A stretch of DNA of 64,000 nt, taken from Plazaster borealis. Lineage: Eukaryota > Echinodermata > Asteroidea > Forcipulatida > Labidiasteridae. A program made the translations under genes and the position numbers. Under the pieces are notes generated by a model that worked only from the letters and a program-made list of their open reading frames with translations, did not search any database and was not told the origin of the DNA. The DNA is taken from contig JAJGQC010000660.1 in the NCBI GenBank assembly GCA_021014325.1, positions 1 to 64,000 of the forward strand. The letters are read 5' to 3'. Below, piece after piece: positions 36,536-45,900 of the stretch (position 1 is the stretch's first letter; each line of letters starts with the position of its first letter).

Positions 36536-36625
36536 CTGAAAAATACGGCTGATTTTTGAAGTTGTCATGTCATCCTCTCTTAAGGATAGTCGCTTACTTC
36601 CTCTGAAGAGTGTAAACGTCTCCAT
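36536..36625 (-). CDS. RING gene exon 1 (start)
   Basis: The ATG opens METFTLFRGSKRLSLREDDM, then TSKISRIFQ at donor CAG|GTGCGT. 30 codons, phase 0. Chosen as the start because it is the first in-frame ATG inside the right inverted repeat and matches the family's expected IFQ boundary. Confidence 0.6.
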
Positions 36626-36756
36626 CTCAAAAACAAACAATCAAAATGAAGGCCTACGCAAAAGTAAAACGACGGTGGTGACACAGCTGCAGCAGTCAGC
36701 TAACTTTAACGCAAGTGTTCCCGTCATGCATCGGCAGAAAAGTTTTTTTTTTCCGG

Positions 36757-37293
36757 AAACAGCCGAAATTTGTTCGTGAACTCGGCTGCACTCGGGTATC
36801 GCTGGGCTTAAACTGGTAAAGGGTTTCGTTTTTCCTTTTCCTGTTGTTGGCAAAAAGTTTGGTGATAGGTTTTAGTTGTTCGTGTTTCTGTTATGCAGAA
36901 AAGCAAAGAAATATATACAATGTTCTGTTACTTGTCTCAGTTGAATAAGGAGAAACAAATACAGGTGTGCTGCTTTCATTTCTATATTTAAGGGATTACT
37001 CAAAAGAAAAAAAAAATCGGCTTTTCGGCTTACGCACAAAACAGGAATACGGTAGTTGATACCTTCTCCCTTTTTCTTCATAAAAATTCAGAAACGGTGA
37101 GAGGTGAAGGTTTCGTTTCTTCTTTGTCTTTTTCTTAATAAGGAGTCAAAAACAATAAAAAGGTAAGAAAGGTTTACTTTCCTCTTCTTTATAATGGAGT
37201 TAAAAATAGTAAAACAATATGAGTTTTTTTTTTTTTTTTTTTTTTTTTGCATTTTAAAACGGTAAATGGTGGAGAGTTCGGTTTTCTTTTTCC
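36757..37293 (-). repeat. right terminal inverted repeat
   Basis: Reverse complement of 21994-22535. Contains a run of about 26 T (about 37225-37250) absent from the left copy. Confidence 0.9.
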
Positions 37294-37690
37294 TTTTTAC
37301 AGATTTTAAACCGGTAACAGGTAAAGGGTTTCTTTTTCTTTTTTTACTTTTAAAGAATCAAACACGGTAAAGGGTAAAGGCCAGTGTTTTTCTGGTTTCC
37401 TTTTAAGAATCAAAACGGTAAAGGGGAAATGGTTCGTTTTTTCCTTTTTTCCTTTTAAAAATTTAAAAAGGAAAAGGGTAAAGGGGATCGTTTTTTCTGT
37501 TTTCCTTTGAAAATTTAAAAACGGAAAAGGGTAAAGGGGATCGTTTTTTTGTGCTCCTTTGAAGATTAAAAACGGTAAAGGGTAAAAGGTTTGTTTTTCC
37601 TTTTTCATTCACAGATTTAAGAACGGTAAAGGGTACAGGGTTCGTTTTTCCTTTTTCTTTATACAATTTTAAAATGGTAACTGATTGGAC
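37255..37690. repeat. outer minisatellite of the right inverted repeat
   Basis: Seven or eight diverged ~50-58-bp units of 'aaacggtaaagggtaaaggg', then 'ttcgtttttcctttttcc'. Related units also occur within the inverted repeat itself, so the repeat grew from this satellite. Ends near 'aatggtaactg'. Confidence 0.85.
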
Positions 37691-38046
37691 GGTATGTACA
37701 TGGATCGGATCGCACACATAGTAAAAGTACGACAAATCTTCTAGATTTGTTATGCTATTATTTTTATGAACCCAGACTAAACAGGGTTACACGTTACGGT
37801 TGATCACTCACAAAGCGTGAAACAAAGAAAGGTCATAAACCAATAAAGTAACCTTACCAATATTTGACTGATGTATGAATGCCATAGAAGAGATAGTTAA
37901 ATATGCTAACATTTTCAAGATCTATAATTTGTTCAATTTTGTTCATTTACTTTTTTTCAAAAAATGAAGCTTTCAAGCATGCTCTGCCAATGCACATTTT
38001 CCTATTGATTTCGCAAATAATTTCAAACATTCCAAAATCAAAAGTT
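37691..38046. other. intronic spacer
   Basis: AT-rich sequence to the right of the transposon. Nothing recognised. Confidence 0.35.
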
Positions 38047-38290
38047 CTCCTTTTTTGCACTAAGGATTGTGTATACCTAGATAGGTCAAGAATGTGAACA
38101 TTTCATCTGGACGTTTGTATTCTAACGGTCGCCATTTTGACAAAAACAGTTGCAGTCAATAATACACTTCTCCTTTTTTGCACTAAGGATTGTGTATACC
38201 TAGATAGGTCAAGAATGTGAACATTTCATCTGGACGTTTGTGTTCTAACGGTCGCCATTTTGACAAAAACAGTTGCAGTCAATAATAAAC
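38047..38290. repeat. recent 122-bp tandem duplication
   Basis: Two copies (38047-38168 and 38169-38290) starting 'ctccttttttgcactaagg' and ending 'cagttgcagtcaataat'. They are nearly identical, with one clear difference inside (tgtattc against tgtgttc). Confidence 0.9.
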
Positions 38291-38826
38291 TGAAGGTCAT
38301 GTGCATGGGAAACTAAAACTTCACTGAACACATATTTTGCCTTCAAAGTTTGGTCCTTTCTTTGCTCAGTCCAAGCGCCCATGAACCAGAGGAGTTGGGA
38401 TGGGCTGGCGCAGGCTCGTTGGACCATTTCCTGACCTAATAGCCCACGGTCACGTCTCCTGTTTACGAAATATTTGACCTCTTTCAATAATATTATGTAA
38501 TATTAACTGGTTCATTTATTATTACATTAAATATTTGAAGCAGTGGCCCAAAGGCCAAAATCGGTTCAATGCACAAGGATTAAAGAAAACATGCTTTAGA
38601 ATATTTGAAAAGTTACAAATTACAAATTACAAGAAGCACAAGAGCCGAGTGGCAACCAGCAATACACAGTAAATTGAAAAAGGTTAAGAATAGAACATTT
38701 AAAATGGGGAGTGACAATGACGTTCATTGTTACAACCCACTTCTAGGTCCCAAATTGGCATTCAGGGGGGAGTTAGAGCAGGTATTGTAGAATTGATGTA
38801 TCTGTCCGTATTACAAAAGGGAATGG
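38291..38826. other. intronic spacer
   Basis: A minus-strand frame at 38245-38487 is open but matches no family. Otherwise featureless. Confidence 0.3.
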
Positions 38827-39217
38827 TTAAAGGGATTGTATACGTTTGGTAATTGGAACCCAGTGTTTGTTTCAAACCATAGTTGTAGATATATACCATA
38901 AAACTAACCGGTGAAAATTTCATTTCAATAGGTAGTATAGCGTGTTTGAGATATTTCCGAAAATCCGGAGCGGTTATGTCCACGCAGGAAGAACAATCTG
39001 CAATTAGAATACACAATCTGAGAAACGTGACTGTCAGTAACGCTTCTCAGATTTTAATTTTGGGGGATAAAAAGTGATATATTTTTTCCGCAGTACTTCG
39101 AAGTGAAAAGTTTCTCAAAATGCATTATACTATCCAAAGCTGCTGTACTTCTTACCATGTAAGTTTTTATTGCTATTTATTTTTAGAGTCATTACCAAAC
39201 GTATACAGACCCTTTAA
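38827..39217. mobile_element. MITE, 'gtttggtaatt' family copy 2 (subfamily B)
   Basis: TTAA-flanked. Starts 'agggattgtatacgtttgg' and ends 'ccaaacgtatacagaccctt'. Shares nearly its whole length with 62086-62480, including 'ccaaagctgctgtacttctt' and 'gagcggttatgtcca'. Confidence 0.8.
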
Positions 39218-39489
39218 GGAAGCTTGTGCGTTGGATCTAAGAACTCTAATACGTATGCTTAACTGGGGGAATCAAATAACGAAATTTGTTGAGTTGAGAA
39301 TTTTCTCTCTCTCTCTGCAATAAGTTTTGTCCTTTTTTCTCGGAGAGAAGTTAAATTGAAATCAGATAATGTATTTATCAAAACCTGCATACCAAAAATC
39401 AAAAATAATGTTGAATGCACGTTTTTTGGACCTTCTCAATTTGTTCACATTGTTTTTGTGTAAATGACGCATGCCATAATTGACAAGCA

Positions 39490-40090
39490 TATTAAAGTAC
39501 TGGTCTACTATAGCCATCAAACATAGCTAACAGTTCATTTTGGTCAACCGTTGCCCTTTTCAACAAGGATAAGGAGTATAACTTCCTTGAGGCTCTGGAA
39601 ACAATATCATCTACATGGATATTTAATTTTAAATCGTTCTGTAGAGTAACCCATAGCAGTTTGATATACGAGGTATACAAATTAAAGACAGTCATGTTTT
39701 GGCACTTGCTTGGTTTGGGTAAAACACAACTATGTTTACACCAATCAGAAAGATTGTTTAAAATTTGTTGTAAGTTGAATGCTGCCTATACTTTATAACC
39801 TGTCCCAATTTAAGGTCATCTACATATTTCCACCTTAGGACAATCCGAAGAAGCATTATTGAGAAGTACTATAAAAGGACAGGCCCAAGACGCGTTTCTT
39901 GTGGGTACACCAAACGTAATATGCTGAGATGCATAGAGGTAACCATTGAGTTTATTACTCAATGTCCTATCCGTTAAAAAGCTACAAATGACATATCAGA
40001 CACTAGAGACTTTCTTACTCCAAGAGTTAAGGGTCAATATCGATTCTATGATTAACTCGGTCGAAAGCTTTGGTAAAAACACACCCTTTT
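39490..40090 (-). mobile_element. LINE reverse-transcriptase remnant (CR1/L2-like)
   Basis: In minus-strand order, three RT landmarks appear in broken frames: KAFDRVNHRI (about 40060-40085), KYVDDLKLG (about 39795-39825, corresponding to the YADD box with a V) and VTLQNDLKLNIHVDDIVSRA...LYSLSLLKR (39490-39695). The spacing is right for a non-LTR RT. Stops throughout make it a fossil. It lies in the intron before the Tie-like N-terminal exon. Confidence 0.7.
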
Positions 40091-40308
40091 TTGTCAAACA
40101 TATGGGGTTGGATAATATTTTATTTTCCCATAAAATTATTTGGTCTTTCATAATGCCAATACATGTTGGTTGAAGTTACAAAAAAGACAACATTTTCTAT
40201 CATAAAGGCCCAAATTGGTTGACAGACACGGGACCTGGCTTTTAAAATTGTGATCCAATAATTGATCGAGCTTATTGTACAAAGTTGTTTTCATTAAAGG
40301 TTTCTCAC

Positions 40309-40585
40309 CTGAGTGGTTCAAACTGACCATCGTGTCTTCTTCAGCACCGAATTTCCATTTGAAAAATCCAATACTCCTTTCGTCACTGCTCCCATTTTTT
40401 TTGCATATTCCTCTTGACATTATCCGGCAACGATGCAGACATTAGCTCATTGGCATCGGTCCATCCTACTGCCCGTGAGAATATAGGTTCACGCTTGCCG
40501 GGTCTTGTTTCTTTATCCAGTACGATATAGCTTGCGATGTAGGTATGTGTTTTGGCTGCATCCGACACTGTCACACTAATGAAGT
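40309..40585 (-). pseudogene. Tie-like N-terminal Ig-like exon, frameshift at A-run
   Basis: From acceptor ccttttcag the split codon joins the signal-peptide exon (FE|D), reading FISVTVSDAAKTHTYIASYI, EPIFSRAVGW and SASLPDNVKRN. After an A8 run (about 40396-40403) that frame ends at WEQ-stop, while the next frame continues DERSIGFFKWKFGAEED to a good donor (TCAG|GTGAGA) whose phase fits the Ig exon at 21893. One extra or missing A accounts for this; it could be an assembly error. Confidence 0.65.
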
Positions 40586-40699
40586 CTGAAAAGGCTACCT
40601 GAAACAAAATACAACAACAATTTGTTTATTGTGGATTTAACTCGCATGTATACAATTATCACGTATTACTCGGCAGGGCGTCGATCGCTGCTGAAGTGA

Positions 40700-40719
40700 A
40701 CTGGGGGGGGGGGGGGGGA
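40700..40719. repeat. poly-G tract
   Basis: About 18 consecutive G. A likely site of assembly error. Confidence 0.8.
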
Positions 40720-42264
40720 CTGTGCGAGTTAACAATCATCTTACACACATTATGCACCCACGACCACCAAGTTAACATTACTTTGCTTTGTCATAAACGG
40801 TTCGTAAGTTTTGAATCCTCCCTGGAGCTGGTCGATCTTATACGGTACAAGGAGGCGACTTACAAGGGTGGACAAAAAGGCCTTTTTGTATCGTATAGCA
40901 AATACAAATCTTGACGAAAACAAGAGCTGTTCCGACTAATGTCGGACGTAACATCTAAATAATTCAGCTCGTTTCAGCGAGGTGAATACTTATTTAGTCA
41001 ATCTTGTAACCAGCATATCTTAATTAGTTTACATCCCATTTCAGTTCCCCATCTTTCATAAATCATTTGGAAAACAAATTAACATTATTGGTAAATCGGG
41101 GCACCATTGCTAAAACGCTAAATGCTGTGTACTGTGTGGGGGATTGGGCCGAGTTTGCTGCTGGCATCAGAAGTTGAACGTGTGGACGCAATGACATTGG
41201 TGCCCTACGTTAGTACAATGGGTTTGTCCAGCCATACAAGAATGCCAATTGACAGTTTATTCCCATTTGCAAACATTACGCCGTTTTGACCTGTTTTTTC
41301 GGCGCAAACACTAAGTTCAATGAGTTCTATTAGGGTTTACGACCAAACTGAACATTAGTTATTACATGTAATTTTCAGTATGATATTATATATCATTTTT
41401 GTTTCACCAACCAAAACCCTCTGTGATAGTTTTTGATGCTTGATGGAACAGCTATTGTTTCCGTCAAGATTTTATTAGCTCTTCAGACATAGGCCTAGTA
41501 GTCGGAAAAACTTCTTTTTCGTCAAAATATTTATTTTAGCTTTTCTTAGTAGTTCCGACATAGTAGACGGTACTTTTTTGGGGAAGATATTTATTTAGTT
41601 TTTAGAATATTCAATTTTCAAAATGTTCCAACATACCTGTTATGCCTACTGCCACAATGGCGGGCTTTCAGTTTCTCTTATATTTTCCCCAAATGACAGG
41701 TGCTATCGTCAGACCATGACTCAACGGATAACAATGATTTAATTTTATCTATTTTTTGAATTGTTTTCAATTGATTGTAAGTCGTTGAAATATGTTAAAT
41801 GTAAGAGTACCTAAAAAATCGCCAAGTACAAGATAAGTAGTTATCGAGGAAAAATAAAGAGACACCCCCCCCAAAAAAAAAGCATACAAACACCCCAGCA
41901 CCCCAACAAACAAACAAACAAACCAACAAACAAACAACAATTGACTTGAAAACTTTAAACTTTATAACTGTATCAATCCTCTAGAGAAACAGTTCTTTCT
42001 GAAATGCTAAGAGGGACACCGCTGCCCATTTCGATTGTCACATTGAGTTTGATAATATTTGCACAAAATCGTTAACTAACCTTTAAATATAATATTGTTT
42101 ACCGACGTTTTCACTAAAACATGACCATCGGATTTGGTCATATCGTGTCTTATTGAAACTAGATGATGTGAATAAAAAATATATATAAAGTGCTTTTTCA
42201 GTTAGGAGGAATCATTTCAACGAGATACCTACGTTCTGCTCAAACTCCCATGGACAAATATGAC
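40720..42264. other. intron 1 of the Tie-like gene
   Basis: Holds a (CAAA)n tract at about 41905-41937 and otherwise nothing recognisable. Confidence 0.4.
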
Positions 42265-42631
42265 TTAAAGGCACTGAACACGTTTGGTAATTGTCAAAGA
42301 CCAGTATTCTCACTTGGTGTATCCCAACATATGCATAAAATAACAAGCCTGTGAAAATTTGGGCTCAATTGGTCATCGAAGTTGCAAGAAAATGATGAAA
42401 GAAAAAACACCCTTGTTGTACAAATGTGTGTGCTTTCAGATAGGAACAAAAGGCTTCTTGCAAGAAGTATTTTATTATTTTAGTGAGAAATTACCTCTTT
42501 CTCAAAAACTTACTTCAGAGGAAGTCCGTTTCTCACAATGTTTTATACTATCAAGAGCTCTCCGTTGCTCGTTACCTATATTATGCTAATATATATTTTG
42601 AGTAATTACCAAACGTGTACAGTGCCTTTAA
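42265..42631. mobile_element. MITE, 'gtttggtaatt' family copy 3
   Basis: TTAA on both sides. Ends 'aggcactgaacacgtttgg' and 'ccaaacgtgtacagtgcct' are inverted repeats over about 20 bp. Non-coding. Confidence 0.8.
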
Positions 42632-42727
42632 AGCTTGGCATGGTGTAAGTATGCAGAGATAAAGTAACTTGTGGGTGACAACCATGTGGGCAATGTATAC
42701 ATATTTTGAAGACGAGCAGTGTTACAC

Positions 42728-42830
42728 TATCCCAAGCTTCAAAACTGTTTCTAAATTCTGATTCTTTTCGGAACCACCACAGCTCACAAAAGAGAGATTA
42801 CTCAACATTGCTGTACCCGCAAGTAACTTT
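42728..42830. mobile_element. fragment of the GTGGTGGTTCT-type MITE
   Basis: 'ttcggaaccaccacagctca' through 'gctgtacccgcaagt' resembles the right arm of 59414-59893. Confidence 0.45.
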
Positions 42831-42900
42831 GATTTAATCCTAATCAAGAAACAATGTAGGGCATTACAAATTTTACTTTTTGATTTTAGTCAGAATTTAC

Positions 42901-42961
42901 CTTCAAATATTCCAATAAATATGACGAGAAACTCGAGTTGGGCATGAAACCGACCTGCCAT
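42901..42961 (-). CDS. Tie-like gene signal-peptide exon
   Basis: MAGRFHAQLEFLVIFIGIFE with a hydrophobic core, 20 codons plus one base, donor G|GTAAAT. The phase joins exon 2 (40309-40585). Homologous to the exon at 3319-3379. Confidence 0.7.
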
Positions 42962-45900
42962 GACGGGCCTGCTGATGAAGTGTTAATATGAAAGTCGCTT
43001 GAAGTCTTAACCATTGTCTGTAAAGAAACTATCCTTGCCCCCAAATATGGAATTTAGGAATTCATTTTGTCAGCTATAGTCAAGACATCATAATTATTAT
43101 TGTTTTTAAGTTAATGGTAGAGTTGGATTGCTGCCAATAACACCAAGGACGTCTCATGATCCTGGAATGAAGGGATACATTCCGTTGGATTATAAACACG
43201 AAATAGTTCCTCTTAAAACAATTCGGACATCCTGTCATTCGCTATAGTTCCGCATTCGAGTTGACATAAACCAGATAAAAAAAACTATGTGAGTTATGTA
43301 AAACAAGGGCTAAATAATAACACGATAAAAGTGTTTTTACTTCATCTGTGTGTTTCAGTGAACATAAATAAACACATAAATAAATAAATGAATAAATAAA
43401 TAATTAAATACAAGTATGAGGAAAAACACACATCGCATCATTTCAAGATTATGATGTATCGTGATTTTAACACACATATGGCTATAGCGTGTAGTTTTTA
43501 AACATACACATTAAAGTATAAGTAAAATTAAGGAATTGACCGGTATGAGTTACCGTTTTAATTTCGACATTATATTTTTCAAATACTTACAATTCTAAAG
43601 ATAATATTTTGAATAATTGTAAAAGAAGTACGGTAGTTCAACAAATATGTTACAGTTTCACAAACATGTATTACAATGTGTGGTTAGAAAGCTGTACAAG
43701 AAAACTTTATAACGACGGGCTTTGCAAGTTGTGACTCTGAACCTTTAACCTGGGCCAGCCTTAAAGAACACTTGAACGAAAACGATAACAAGTGATCTTT
43801 GCTAAAATTCATTTAAAATGTTTTTTAATAAATTAAACAGGTTTTAATTGTGTAAAAAACAATCATTTCGAATACCCTTCTCCGATGCTTTTCAGAAAGA
43901 TTCGTTGAAAGCCCTGTTACGTCATCAGTCATGTTACGTCATCTGTGGTAGCTCCGTTTTGTATAGCCGCTGTGTTGCCGCCTGAAGGTATAAAAAAGCA
44001 ACATCCCAAACAATGACCTCAAAGTGTTGTCATTTTGAAGCACGCCGTCAACAGCAGAAGTGTTTCTAGTTTTTCAAAACCTTGAGGTTGGGGACTAATT
44101 TTTTGATAAACAATTGCGAACGATTCAGAAGTGTACACTTATCAAAATTACATTTAAATGATAAACAAACAGTTTATAAACAAGTTTAAATGGCATTCCC
44201 GTTACAGTAGTTCAGCGGCCGCTCAGGGTCTATCCAGGACCGCTGGGATGGGCTAATCAGCTTGCACAGATTCTTGTTCAGGAAGTACGTCATGCGTGCA
44301 GTGCATAGCAGTGTGAGCGTGATGCATGATAGGACTGAGCATTTTCGGGATATAGCCTACCAATGAGCGTGCTTGATACGTTTGCCCATCCCAGCGCCTT
44401 TGGTTAAGGCAAGGCGCTGGGGACGAGCGAATTCTGAAGCGATCATTCGTGACCATTCTCTGGCCATCAGCCGTTTTTGTTACAGCATGTATTCAAGTCA
44501 CTTCGGGGTCTCAGCACCGGCCGTTGAGTAAACAACAGAGAAGTTTCCACCATCACTGCTACCCCATTCTCCGTTAAATGGATGGTTTGATCAAGCAATT
44601 TTTGCTCTTCCAGGCACCTATGAGGTTTGTCAGCGCAGCACACCAGATGATACAGTTTTTTCAGGACAACCCGGATCTTATACCAGAGACTGTTTTACTT
44701 TGCTTTTACAGTATAATACAATAGCAATCTAGAGCAGTTTTTAGTTTGTTATTTGCTGTGGTGGCTGTAAAGAAACATCAGAATCTTGGCTATAGTGGAG
44801 ACTTACTGAAAAATGATGTTGTATTTGTTTACAATATGATGAACATTCAGATCCACCTTATTAAACAATGCTGAAATTCAAAACACTGGTTTAACTTTAA
44901 AAGATACAGGTATAGCCTTAATTAAACCCAGGCAATTGCTTTGTCCTGCAATGCAGCTATTTAAACTAAATTTTGATTATTTTCTTTTTCCTGTGCAGCT
45001 TTTGTTTTAATATTATATCTATGTACATATAACGTTGTTTTGATAGTGTCCAAAGTAATAACAAAATCTATTTTTGCGCTATAAATTTGCAGTTTTCGTA
45101 AGATTGCTACTTTAAAAGAGGATTCACCAACTGTTGATTTACCAACACTGTTTCCACACACGAACAGCAATATTCTTAACAATTCCCATTCTAGTTCATG
45201 AAAGCATGGTAGTATCTAAAGGTTAAGTTAGTTTGACTTCTTATGGTGTATTAGTTTGTGGTTAAATCAACCTTTATCATGCCATCCACCTCCCATCCAA
45301 ATCACCGAAGGTAATAAACTAACCAAATTGAGATTGCAATTAAATAGATTGGTCCAATCCTGTTCGGTTAAGAGAATGAATATTCATTATTGATATTGTT
45401 GTAACAGCTTTTATGAACACGACAAGTAGGCCTAAAGGTATTGTGGCTAGTAGGCCTACGTTGTGAAACATGCTCTATTGACTAACACAGATTACCATCT
45501 TTCTGATGCATGCTATTAAGGATGTCTTCATCAATTTTGAATCATGTTGGTTTCGTATACGTAGACCCCTCCCTCCTAAACATGGCCAAATGACAATTTA
45601 TTTTGAAGTTAATATTGTCTTTTTAAGAACAATGTTTAACTTTAATTTTTTTTTGCCTTTGAGCCATTTGGTCTCGTTTGTGAAGCCACAAATTGAAATG
45701 ACACAATATCTTGATTCGCATAAATGTAGATGTTCTGCGAAATTTGTATGCAGGGATCGGCAAAACATTCAGAATATGATGAGACGGTTAAATGAAGCAA
45801 ATTGATTTAGAGGGACAACAAAAGAGCACAATAAACCCAACGTGCATGTCCACATCACGCACAGCATTGATACAGACGACCACAATAACAAGTACACGAA

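Larger units (their letters stand above)
31214..36625 (-). pseudogene. convergent transposon-borne gene with RING-like C-terminus
   Basis: Minus-strand exons: 36536-36625 (METFTLFRGSKRLSLRE..., ATG start), ~35533-35775 (SMFLSDDRNTAIFPEESGNY; in-frame TAA near its start), 34238-34368 (YLRLSDQEANVSSISEKVQE), 32288-32484 (charged helix RRDTARDLSDAM..., then CCIC) and 31214-31374 (PMFAACCRSLLAC and the stop). Exons 3-5 join in matching phase (2|1, 1|2), restoring CCICKGPIKKPMFAACC. The Cys pairs, a later HCPKC read in another frame and a final LEEALKAI segment suggest a RING/U-box-type zinc domain, shortened and frameshifted. A RING protein might act in ubiquitin transfer; in a transposon it could modify host factors or the integrase (inference). 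The N-terminal domain is unrecognised. The gene starts about 130 bp inside the right inverted repeat. Confidence 0.65.
21990..37690. mobile_element. putative large two-gene DNA transposon
   Basis: A ~15.7 kb block bounded by inverted copies of one sequence (21994-22535 and 36757-37293), which look about 95% identical over ~530 bp. Just inside the left copy (about 300 bp) a DDE-integrase gene starts and reads right. Just inside the right copy (about 130 bp) an exon with an ATG opens a gene reading left that ends in RING-like cysteines. Two convergent genes starting next to long inverted repeats is the layout of an autonomous DNA transposon. Both genes are interrupted by introns and both carry disabling changes, so this copy looks dead. 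It lies in a Tie-like gene intron and has younger repeats nested in it. I know the integrase family as multi-copy in invertebrates and fish, but I do not know a described element with this gene pair. No target-site duplication could be assigned because the left end seems truncated. Confidence 0.65.
20549..42961 (-). pseudogene. Tie-like Ig/EGF receptor ectodomain gene, truncated and frameshifted
   Basis: Five minus-strand exons: signal peptide (42901-42961), N-terminal Ig-like (40309-40585), Ig-like (21645-21893) and two EGF-like (21163-21300 and 20549-20709). The first four join in matching codon phase (1|2, 1|2, 1|2), which supports one transcript. Domain order and motifs (GVYEC in the Ig exon, CxNGGVCDD and [12 protein letters not shown] in the EGF exons) are those of Tie-family ectodomains, which in vertebrates bind angiopoietins. 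Signs of decay: a frame change at an A-run in exon 2, a frame break at the start of exon 5, and no visible exons for FN3, transmembrane or cytoplasmic parts before the next gene's start at 3.38 kb. The 18.4 kb intron between the Ig exons contains the two-gene transposon. Given the neighbouring RPTP, the lost intracellular part could have been a phosphatase rather than a kinase; that is inference. Confidence 0.6.
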
